In this document: positions 16,328 through 23,600 of the stretch, piece after piece
How positions within the stretch are numbered: the first letter of the stretch is position 1
How the letters are laid out: the number at the start of each line of letters is the position of its first letter
Assembly (NCBI RefSeq): GCF_018398335.1
Contig: NZ_JAHBRX010000005.1
Coordinates: 1-64,000, forward strand
DNA from: Chelatococcus sp. HY11
GTDB taxonomy: Bacteria; Pseudomonadota; Alphaproteobacteria; Rhizobiales; Beijerinckiaceae
DNA length: 64,000 nt
Direction: 5' to 3'
The notes under the pieces: generated by a model
Told to the model about the DNA's origin: nothing
Seen by the model: only the letters and a program-made list of their open reading frames with translations
Database searches by the model: none
Program-made: the position numbers and the translations under genes

Positions 16328-17419
16328 TGAAGCGCGACTTGCGGGTGTCCGATCCTATCGGCCCGTCCGCATCTGGGCGAGGAGCTTCTGTCGGAAGACT
16401 TCGGCCGGCGTTTTGTAGCCAAGGCACTTTCGCGGCGTTGTGTTCAAGCGTTCGCAAATGTCCTTCAGCTCCTGGTCGGTGATAGAGAGAGGATCGACGT
16501 CTCTCGCGAGCCATTTCCTGGCCCGGCCGTTCGTGTTCTCGACGGTGCCTTTCTGCCAGGGCGACTGCGGGTCGCAGAACCAGGTCTGAGAGCCGATCCC
16601 GGCCTGGAGATAGGGCCAGTCGGTGAATTCCGTTCCGCGGTCGAAGGTGATCGAGCGGCGCGCGCGATGGGGCAGGGCCCGCAGGACGCTGATGAGCCGC
16701 TCCATGATTGGCCGCGACTGCCGGTCATTATTGCGCAGGAGAACGGCGAACCGGCTGACCCGCTCGACCAGCGACGTCACATTCGCCTTGCCGAACTTCT
16801 GACGGAACTGGATGAGATCGCACTCCCAGTGTCCGAACTGCTTTCGCTCGGCGACAATGTCCGGGCGGCGCAGGATGTTCAACTCTGGGCTGAAGCGCTG
16901 GCCATGGCGGCGCCTCGCATGCCGTGGACGGCGTCGCGCGCGGTGTTCCGGCAGATGCCGCCAGAGCTTAATGGCCTGACCGTCCACCGAATAGGCAAAC
17001 TTGTAGATCGTCTCGTGGCTGACCGAGATCGGATGACGCTCGAGCCTCATCCGGCCAGCAATCTGTTCTGGCGACCAGCCATGCTGAATCCGTTCGATGA
17101 CCGACTGGCGCATATGGGAGAAGCGCGCGAGCTTCCGGAGCCTGACGCGCCGCTCGCGGGCCATGTCATGCGCTGTCACGCAATGGTAGCCGTCGAGCTC
17201 CGGCCAGTCCTTGTCGCTGAAGGCGTTGCGTCGGAGTTCCCGGAAAATCGTCGAGCGATGCCGGCCGAGCTTCTCCGCGATGACATCGACGCTCAATCCA
17301 ACGCCACGCCATTGGGCGATCTTGCGCCGATCGTTCAGGTCAATGTGAGAGTAGGTGCGTTTCATTGCGCTGTCCTTGCGACCGATAACCCTTTGGCATC
17401 ACTCGCAAGTCGCACTTCA
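16328..17419 (-). mobile_element. IS30-family insertion sequence
   Basis: A 1092-bp element with 20-bp imperfect terminal inverted repeats: TGAAGCGCGACTTGCGGGTG at the left end (16328-16347) and TGAAGTGCGACTTGCGAGTG reading inward from 17419. One complete transposase fills it. No 2-3 bp target duplication is visible (left flank CGC, right flank AAC). Both neighbours, the ferredoxin gene and the ABC operon, are incomplete. Confidence 0.85.
16355..17365 (-). CDS. IS30-family transposase
   Basis: A 336-aa DDE transposase. The N-terminal HTH (YSHIDLNDRRKIAQWRGVGL, then IAEKLGRHRSTIFRELRRN) is characteristic of IS30. The catalytic triad fits D in FGHWECDLI, D in SITFDRGTEFTDW and E in KGTVENTNGRARKW. 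Length is normal and the frame is intact, so it is probably functional. It is encoded away from the ABC transporter and reads toward the ferredoxin remnant. Confidence 0.95.
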   Translation of the reverse strand: MKRTYSHIDLNDRRKIAQWRGVGLSVDVIAEKLGRHRSTIFRELRRNAFSDKDWPELDGYHCVTAHDMARERRVRLRKLARFSHMRQSVIERIQHGWSPEQIAGRMRLERHPISVSHETIYKFAYSVDGQAIKLWRHLPEHRARRRPRHARRRHGQRFSPELNILRRPDIVAERKQFGHWECDLIQFRQKFGKANVTSLVERVSRFAVLLRNNDRQSRPIMERLISVLRALPHRARRSITFDRGTEFTDWPYLQAGIGSQTWFCDPQSPWQKGTVENTNGRARKWLARDVDPLSITDQELKDICERLNTTPRKCLGYKTPAEVFRQKLLAQMRTGR

Positions 17420-17526
17420 AACTTGAACCCACCCAGCTGCGGGAGAGAATCCGATAAGGGCGCATTATGGAATGCGAATCGCGCCTGATTGATAGTCGGG
17501 GTCCTACCCGTGCAAAGCGCTAACCG

Positions 17527-18474
17527 TTAGAAGCCGACCAGGCGGCTCATCCCACGGGCCTCGCGCAGATGCGGATTGAGCGCATCATTCAGGCCATCGC
17601 CAATCAGATTCAGCGAAAGAACGGTGAGCGCGACAAAGCCGCCGGGAATGGCGGTCAAATACCAATGCGTCCGCAAAAGCTCCCGCCCCGACCCGATCAT
17701 CGATCCCCAGGAGATCACGTTGGGATCTCCAAGCCCCATGAAAGACAAGGCGGATTCGTTGAGGATCGCCGAAGCGACCATGATCGATGCCGTCACCATC
17801 AGCGGAGGCAGCGCATTGGGGAATATCTCGCGCAGCATGATGTGGCGATGTCGGAAGCCCGCACCAATAGCGGCAGCCACGAAGTCCTTCTCCCGCAAGC
17901 TCCTGAATTCGGAGCGGGCAAGCCGTGCGATGGTATCCCATGACACAAGCGCGATCCCGATGATGACTGTCGTGATCGAGGGTTGCGCGATCGCGACAAG
18001 CACCACAAGCAAAACAAAACCTGGGATCGTCTGGAAGATCTCGATGAAGCGCACGATGAGATCATCGACCCATCGCCCGTAGAAGCCGGCAATCGCGCCG
18101 ATGGCTATTCCACCCATGATACCGAGGGCGGTGGAGGCAAGACCGACGAGCAGCGAGACGCGGGCGCCGTGGATGACGCCGGAAAGAACATCCCGCCCAA
18201 GCGCATCCGTGCCGAGGGGAAAGGCGGCGTTCTCGCCCGGCCACAGACGCGGCGGGCCGACGATCCCTAGCGGATCACCCGGAGCGATGATGGGCGCCAG
18301 CAAGGCCATCGCGATGATGACGGCGAGCAGAGCGATCCCGAGAACCGCCGCCGGATTGCGCAGGATGGCGCGCAGAACGGTCCGGCGACGGATGTCGCGC
18401 CCGGAGGACGGTGCCGCCAGATCCGCTATCGCGGGCTGCCCACCCATCTCGGCCGAGACATTCGCGAGACTCAT
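17527..18474 (-). CDS. Dipeptide/nickel-type ABC transporter permease (DppC-like)
   Basis: Inner-membrane subunit of a peptide/opine/nickel-family importer, 315 aa. It has an N-terminal OppC_N segment with one membrane helix (NPAAVLGIALLAVIIAMALL), the DPLG...GTDALGRDVLSGVIHGAR signature, five further helices, and the EAA-like loop (AAAIGAGFRHRHIMLREIFP) that contacts the ATPase. The start codon overlaps the stop of the DppB-like gene. The next genes should encode the two ATPases, but the IS30 element lies about 110 bp downstream and none is present, so the transporter would need ATPases from elsewhere. Confidence 0.93.
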   Translation of the reverse strand: MSLANVSAEMGGQPAIADLAAPSSGRDIRRRTVLRAILRNPAAVLGIALLAVIIAMALLAPIIAPGDPLGIVGPPRLWPGENAAFPLGTDALGRDVLSGVIHGARVSLLVGLASTALGIMGGIAIGAIAGFYGRWVDDLIVRFIEIFQTIPGFVLLVVLVAIAQPSITTVIIGIALVSWDTIARLARSEFRSLREKDFVAAAIGAGFRHRHIMLREIFPNALPPLMVTASIMVASAILNESALSFMGLGDPNVISWGSMIGSGRELLRTHWYLTAIPGGFVALTVLSLNLIGDGLNDALNPHLREARGMSRLVGF

Positions 18475-19460
18475 CAGCGGACCTCCACACGTGGATCGAG
18501 CAACGACTGGATGATGTCGAACAGCGCATTCACGGCGATCACCATGAGCGAGCTCATCAACATGATGCCGAGCAGCAGCGTGTATTCCCGCGACAGGATC
18601 GCCTCATAGGCAAGCCGCCCCATACCTGGCCAGCTGAAGACCGTTTCGACGACAACCGCCCCGCCGAGAATGCCAGCGACATGCATGCCGGCGACGGTCG
18701 TGACAGGCGTAAGGGCGTTGCGCAGGATATGCCGGCGCACCACTCGCCCGATCGGCATGCCCTTCGCAATCGCTGTGCGTACATGATCCTGTGTGCTGAC
18801 CTCCAGCACAGAGGCGCGCGTCAGGCGGGCATAAATCGCCACGTAGTAGAGTGCGAGCGACAGGCCCGGCAGAACGAGGAAGCGAGCGCGGTCGGCCAGC
18901 CAATCCCACCCCGCCAGGCTCGGTCCGATGCTGCGTGCGCCGCCGCTTGGCAACCAGCCGAGCTTGACGGAAAAAAGGATGATGAGCATCAGGCCGATCC
19001 AGAATGAGGGGATCGAATAAAACAGCAGTGACAGCACAGACAGCACGCGATCAGGCAACCGCCCGGCGGTGAGAGCCATGATCGTTCCAGTCAGAAGTCC
19101 CAGTAAAAGCGCGACGACGATGGCTATTCCCATCAACAACAGCGTACCCGGCAAGCGCTGCATGATCATGTCGGCAACGGGCATGCCATAGCGCGGTGAA
19201 ATGCCCAAGCTGAAATGAGCAAGACTTCCGTAGTAATTAATGAGCTGTGTCAACAGTGGCAGGTCGAGGCCGAAGGTTCGACGGATCTGAGCGAGTCCTT
19301 CACTTGTCGCAGCCCCCGATTCCGCGGCGATATAGTCCGCCGCGTCGCCCGGCGCAAGCTGCAGCAGGAAGAACCCCAGAGTTACGATGACGAAGATCGT
19401 CGGTATGGCTTGCAGCGCGTTCCGCAACAGGCTCTTTCCAACGCGATCCAACCCGTTCAT
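18474..19460 (-). CDS. Dipeptide-type ABC transporter permease (DppB-like)
   Basis: A 328-aa inner-membrane permease. The N-terminal helix (TIFVIVTLGFFLLQLAPGDA) carries the APGD motif of the DppB/OppB family. Then come GLDLPLLTQLINYY, several helices, and the EAA loop (RTAIAKGMPIGRVVRRHILR). It lies between the binding-protein gene (58-bp gap) and the DppC-like gene (overlap). Substrate cannot be read from sequence; the adjacent flavin monooxygenases suggest a sulfur- or nitrogen-containing organic compound, which is inference. Confidence 0.93.
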   Translation of the reverse strand: MNGLDRVGKSLLRNALQAIPTIFVIVTLGFFLLQLAPGDAADYIAAESGAATSEGLAQIRRTFGLDLPLLTQLINYYGSLAHFSLGISPRYGMPVADMIMQRLPGTLLLMGIAIVVALLLGLLTGTIMALTAGRLPDRVLSVLSLLFYSIPSFWIGLMLIILFSVKLGWLPSGGARSIGPSLAGWDWLADRARFLVLPGLSLALYYVAIYARLTRASVLEVSTQDHVRTAIAKGMPIGRVVRRHILRNALTPVTTVAGMHVAGILGGAVVVETVFSWPGMGRLAYEAILSREYTLLLGIMLMSSLMVIAVNALFDIIQSLLDPRVEVR

Positions 19461-19518
19461 GCCGAAATGCCTCGAAACAGCGGTCGTACCCGGCCGCTGT
19501 CTTCAGAATCTATGGTGC

Positions 19519-21108
19519 TCAACTTTCGACATAGACGTCGGCGAAACTCGCACGCAGTCCATCAGCCGTCGTAATCAGGTTTTTGTAACGCTTGTCGAAT
19601 ATGGATGGCACGTTGACAATCAGAATGCCGAGATCCGGCAGATCGGTGTGGATGATCTGCTGCAACTTGTGGAATTGCTCGATTCTCTTTTCCGTATCGA
19701 CTTCGACAGCGGCCGCCTCCAGCAATGCGTCAACCTCCGGGTTGCTGTAATGTGCCCCATTGGAGAAGGGAACGCCCGGCTTGAAATTCTTGGACCAGAA
19801 CAGGCGCTGGACGCCGACCGAGGGATCGAACGTCGTGCTCATGAAACCGTAGGTGAGATCGAAATCGCGATCTGTATAAACCCGCCGCGTGTAGGTGGCA
19901 AAATCCTGGGCGCGGATGGTGACAGCTATGCCGACCGCGCCGAGTGCCTGCTTGATATACTCTGCGGCAGTCTTGAAGGCTTCGGCCGTCGGCATGTAGT
20001 CATGCGTGATGCGAAAGCGGACGCCATCAGCCTGACGCGGGAAGCCCGCCTCGTCCAGCAGCGCCTCCGCCTTCTTCGGATCGAAGGCATAGGGAACGAG
20101 GGTCTTGTCATAATAACGGCTGAGCAATGGGCTCAGCGGCCCCTGGCTCAATTCACCGTAACCGTACCACGCGTTCTTGAGAATGAATTCGCGATCGACG
20201 GCGTGGGCAACCGCGCGGCGGACGCGAACATCCTTGAAGTGCGGTCGATCCAGATTGAAGATGAAATGCGTGATGCTGTTGTCATATTGGTTGCCGTTAT
20301 CGTCCGCGGCGAGCGCTGTATTCTTCTGGAGACGCGCCACGTCGTTCAGAACCAGCAGGGAGCCCTGCGACGCCTGCGCCTCGCCCGTCTCGAGCGCGAT
20401 CGTCCTGGCGGCAGCATCCGCGATGACACGGATGATAACCCGGTCGAGATAGGGTTTTGGCGCATCCCAATAGTTGGGGTTACGCTCGAAAACGATGTGG
20501 CTGCCGCGCTCCCACTCCCTGAAGATGAAGGGTCCGGTGCCAATCGGCGCATTGTTGTTCGGGCTCTTGTCGATCGGCCCATCCTTGTAGACATGCTTCG
20601 GAAGAATGGGCGTCTCATGGGACGCCAAAGCCGAGATAATGTAAGGCGAAGGCTTGGAAAGGACGATTTCGGCAGTCAAGGCGTCGGGCGTTCGCACTTC
20701 CACTACGTTGGCGAAGGTCGCCGCGCCGCGGGGATGGTACTTCTTCGCGGCTTCGATGGAAAAAGCGACGTCCGCAGATGTGAAATCCGCGCCGTCATGC
20801 CACTTCACCTGTGGACGCAAGGAGAAGCTATAGACCAGCCCATCCGGGCTAAGCGACCACTTGATCGCCAGTTCCGGCTTTGGCGTCAAATCAAATTCAT
20901 ATCGCAACAGACCTTCCGTAACCTTGCCGCTGACATAAGACGCCGCGCCTGTATTCAACAACGACAGGATCACCGGAGGATCTGACGTCAGAAGCGTCAA
21001 GGTGCCACCATGACGCGGCCCGGCGGCGTGGAGACCGCGCGGCGCGGCCAACGCACCCGCGGCCGCGACAGTGCCGAGCAGGAAGCTCCGGCGATTGTGA
21101 GTGAACAT
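19519..21108 (-). CDS. ABC transporter substrate-binding protein, family 5, Tat signal
   Basis: A 529-aa periplasmic binding protein (SBP_bac_5) for a dipeptide-like importer. The N-terminus MFTHNRRSFLLGTVAAAGAL is a twin-arginine signal, with likely cleavage near LHAAG. Family features include the start GGTLTLLTSDPP, PYIISALASHETPILPKH, GTGPFIFREWERGSHIVFER NPNYWD and RRAVAHAVDREFI. First gene of the importer operon, divergent from the monooxygenase gene across a 232-bp spacer that probably holds both promoters. No frame damage. Confidence 0.93.
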   Translation of the reverse strand: MFTHNRRSFLLGTVAAAGALAAPRGLHAAGPRHGGTLTLLTSDPPVILSLLNTGAASYVSGKVTEGLLRYEFDLTPKPELAIKWSLSPDGLVYSFSLRPQVKWHDGADFTSADVAFSIEAAKKYHPRGAATFANVVEVRTPDALTAEIVLSKPSPYIISALASHETPILPKHVYKDGPIDKSPNNNAPIGTGPFIFREWERGSHIVFERNPNYWDAPKPYLDRVIIRVIADAAARTIALETGEAQASQGSLLVLNDVARLQKNTALAADDNGNQYDNSITHFIFNLDRPHFKDVRVRRAVAHAVDREFILKNAWYGYGELSQGPLSPLLSRYYDKTLVPYAFDPKKAEALLDEAGFPRQADGVRFRITHDYMPTAEAFKTAAEYIKQALGAVGIAVTIRAQDFATYTRRVYTDRDFDLTYGFMSTTFDPSVGVQRLFWSKNFKPGVPFSNGAHYSNPEVDALLEAAAVEVDTEKRIEQFHKLQQIIHTDLPDLGILIVNVPSIFDKRYKNLITTADGLRASFADVYVES

Positions 21109-21340
21109 CGTCCTTTTCCATACCTCGCGGATGGCGGCATGCGCAGCCGCATCAAAATCACATCACCGGCAGGGTGATCTAAATTATTGACAAAGTCCAT
21201 AGAGATTATAATGATAATAGCGGAAATGGTATGGATTTTACTATGTCATTGATATTTATGAGCTTATCTCGCTTTTTCCATCGCATAAGCGCTATGCCAC
21301 GCTTGGCCAAAGCGACAGCCAGCCGTTGGAGATCCGCTCT

Positions 21341-22645
21341 ATGAGTGGTCACAACGGACTTGTTCTCGGCCTGTCCTTCTTCGTCATCAGCGGGCATCGC
21401 GAAGGCTGGCGGCTCAGCGAGACAGACAACGATCGCGAGAAGCTCGACTACTACCGCGCCCTGGCGCGCCAGAGCGAGGACGCGCATCTGCACTTCATGT
21501 TTCTCGGGGATTCCCTCGATGGCGCGGCCCGGATCGATCGCGGCTGGACCCCCTCCCTCGACCCGCAGGTGCTCGCAGCCGCCCTCGCCGCGGAAACGCG
21601 TAGCCTCGGTTTCATTCCCAGTACGTCAAGCCTCTATCAGGATCCCTTCACGCTCGCGCGCTCGCTGGCGTCTCTCGACCATATCAGCGAGGGACGCATG
21701 GGCTGGAACATCCTGACTTCATTTTACCAGAACACCGCGCGGAATAACTACACGACTGGTCGAAGCTTCGCCTATGAGGATCGTTACAAGATCTCTCAGG
21801 ACTTTCTCGATACGGTGAATGAACTCTGGGGCGCCTGGGATGAGGGCGCCGTCATCCGCGATCGGGCCTCCGGTCATTATGTCGATGCGGCCAAGATACA
21901 CCCCATCGCTCATGATGGACCCTATTTCTCCGTGCGCGGCGCTCTGAACGTATCACGCACATCACAGGAGCGACCCGTCTTCTTCGTCCCTGTCGTATCG
22001 GATGGCGGGAAGGAATTCGCCGCCCGCAATGCCGATGTGGTCTTCACGCGCCAGAACAATCTCGAAGACGCAAAGTCCTTCTATCATTCCGTGAAGGAAC
22101 AGGTCAGGTCGGTAGGGCGGCGCGCCGAGGATGTCCTGGTGACGCCGGGGGCCATCATCGTCATCGGTGAAACGGAAGAAGCCGCCTGGGCCGATTTCGC
22201 GCGCCTGCGTCCTTACATCGATAGCGACGAGGCCATCCGCGACCTCGAGAAGACCTTGGGCTGGGAGGCCGGCCAAGTGGATCGAACAGCCACGCCGGCG
22301 AGCTGGCCGGCTGTCGCCGCAGACAGCGGTCGTGCTCGTGCTCTGCTGGAACGCGCTCGTCGGGACAATCTCAGCATCGCGGATCTTGCGGTGGAGGCAT
22401 CCGCATCGCGCGGCTTCCTGCTGCTGGTGGGGACCGCGACGAGCGTGGCAGACCAACTCGAAGCCTGGTACCGGCAAGGCGGTGCTGACGGTTTTGTCGT
22501 CGGGCCCATCGTGGCCCCGGATGGTGTCCGCGACATAACCGAGAAGCTTGTCCCCGAGCTTCAGCGTCGCGGCGTGTTCCGCGAGGCGGCATCACTGGGG
22601 CAGACGCTGCGACAAAGTCTTGGCTTGCCGGCGGTGACGAGGTGA
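21341..22645 (+). CDS. NtaA/SnaA/DszA-type FMN-dependent monooxygenase
   Basis: A 434-aa TIM-barrel flavin monooxygenase of the bacterial luciferase-like class, which uses reduced FMN from a separate reductase to oxidise C-S, C-N or chelate substrates. Typical segments are GLSFFVISGHREGWR, FMFLGDSL, DPFTLARSLASLDHISEGR, GWNILTSF and RNNYTTGRSFAYEDRY. ATG 21341 is preferred because GGAGAT lies at the right distance; the TTG at 21326 overlaps that site. Its divergence from the peptide-type importer suggests a joint uptake-and-oxidation unit. No flavin reductase is seen nearby. Confidence 0.88.
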   Translation: MSGHNGLVLGLSFFVISGHREGWRLSETDNDREKLDYYRALARQSEDAHLHFMFLGDSLDGAARIDRGWTPSLDPQVLAAALAAETRSLGFIPSTSSLYQDPFTLARSLASLDHISEGRMGWNILTSFYQNTARNNYTTGRSFAYEDRYKISQDFLDTVNELWGAWDEGAVIRDRASGHYVDAAKIHPIAHDGPYFSVRGALNVSRTSQERPVFFVPVVSDGGKEFAARNADVVFTRQNNLEDAKSFYHSVKEQVRSVGRRAEDVLVTPGAIIVIGETEEAAWADFARLRPYIDSDEAIRDLEKTLGWEAGQVDRTATPASWPAVAADSGRARALLERARRDNLSIADLAVEASASRGFLLLVGTATSVADQLEAWYRQGGADGFVVGPIVAPDGVRDITEKLVPELQRRGVFREAASLGQTLRQSLGLPAVTR

Positions 22646-22676
22646 GCGCCGCAACGCGCAAGAGCACGACGCAATC

Positions 22677-22799
22677 ATGAGCAAGAAATCCCTCATACTC
22701 AATCTCGTCATCCGCGCCCAAGGCAGCCACGCCGGGGGCTGGCGCTATACCCGCTCCCAACCGCGGGACGTCATGAGCCTCGACTACTATCTTCAGATT
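22677..22799 (+). pseudogene. Second luciferase-like monooxygenase, cut off by Tn3 transposon
   Basis: Starts normally 31 bp after the previous gene: MSKKSLILNLVIRAQGSHAG, then GWRYTRSQPRD and DYYLQI, the N-terminal strand and loop of the same monooxygenase class. Homology ends at about codon 41, exactly where the Tn3 terminal repeat begins. The remaining ~400 codons are not in this window. The frame reads on into the transposon for 36 codons and stops at 22910. Confidence 0.8.
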
Positions 22800-22847
22800 G
22801 GCGTCACGACACGAAAGTATCGAATCTGTCCGACATTTGAGAACGTA
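22800..22847 (+). repeat. Left terminal inverted repeat of the Tn3-family element
   Basis: Begins GGCGTCACGACACGAAAG and ends GAGAACGTA; about 42 of 48 positions match the right end. Three more bases outside it (ATT) also match. Confidence 0.85.
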
Positions 22848-22861
22848 CCCGGAACTTCGGC

Positions 22862-23437
22862 TTATTTGATAGTGGACGCGGCAGATTTTTCGGCTTTGAG
22901 CGCTTCGTAGAGCGCGGTCTTGCCGATTTTCACGCGAGCGGCGGCTTCGCGAACATTGAGGCCGGCAGCCAGATGCTGGCGGGCCTTGGCGAGCTTCTCC
23001 GGGGTGACGACAGCTTGCCGGCCACCGCGTCGACCTCGCTCCCCTGCGGCCTGGAGGCCGGCGCAGGTTCTCTCCCGGATCAGATCACGCTCGAACTGCG
23101 CCAGTGCGCCAAACAAATGAAAGACCAGGCGGCCGCCGGATGTCGTGGTGTCGATGTTTTCGGTGACCGATCGGAACCCGACGCCCTTGGTGTCCAACTC
23201 CGTGATGAGCTCGATCAGGTGTTTCATTGATCGGCCGAGACGATCAAGTTTCCACACTGTAAGTGTGTCGCCCTCCCGAAGGTAGCGGATCGCCTCGGTT
23301 AGTCCGGGTCGATCGGTTTTCACGCCGGATGCCCGGTCTTCAAAAGTCTTCTCGCACCCTGCTTTTCGCAGTGCGTCGAGTTGCAGCGCGGTGTGCTGGT
23401 CGCCGGTAGATACCCTTGCATAGCCGATGGTGGTCAT
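22862..23437 (-). CDS. tnpR: TnpR serine resolvase of the Tn3-family transposon
   Basis: A 191-aa resolvase: catalytic S10 in IGYARVSTGDQ, LDRLGRSMKHLIELI, LFGALAQFERDLIRERT, and a C-terminal HTH (LNVREAAARVKIGKTALYEAL). The ATG giving MTTIGYARVS is taken as the start; a longer frame reaches TTG at 23476 but would run into the res repeats. Divergent from tnpA, as in the Tn3 subgroup, so resolvase bound at res probably represses both genes. Confidence 0.93.
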   Translation of the reverse strand: MTTIGYARVSTGDQHTALQLDALRKAGCEKTFEDRASGVKTDRPGLTEAIRYLREGDTLTVWKLDRLGRSMKHLIELITELDTKGVGFRSVTENIDTTTSGGRLVFHLFGALAQFERDLIRERTCAGLQAAGERGRRGGRQAVVTPEKLAKARQHLAAGLNVREAAARVKIGKTALYEALKAEKSAASTIK

Positions 23438-23449
23438 GGTGCGAGATAC

Positions 23450-23551
23450 GTCCGCTTTCCCGTTGTAGGCGGACAATGTCCGATTTGCCGTTGCATGGCA
23501 AGGTTAGCGGACAAAATCTGTGGAAGCCGTGAAACGGTCGTTTGCCGGACA
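23450..23551. promoter_or_regulatory. Probable res site of the Tn3-family transposon
   Basis: Lies between divergent tnpR and tnpA. Dyads of GTCCG/CGGAC occur at 23450-23474 (GTCCGC...GCGGAC), 23477-23513 (TGTCCG...CGGACA) and again near 23545-23551. The three-part layout fits a resolvase-binding res region. Exact subsite I cannot be assigned. Confidence 0.6.
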
Positions 23552-23600
23552 TGCATTTTCGATTTCGCTGCAACCTCCGCGACGGGATGGATGGTGATGA

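Noticed and set aside
16667-17488. 273-codon plus-strand frame
   Set aside because: Antisense shadow of the IS30 transposase and its right end; no family resemblance.
19387-20985. 532-codon open frame on the plus strand
   Set aside because: It is exactly antisense to the binding-protein gene, which has a Tat signal and full family motifs; the frame is open only because of GC-rich codon bias.
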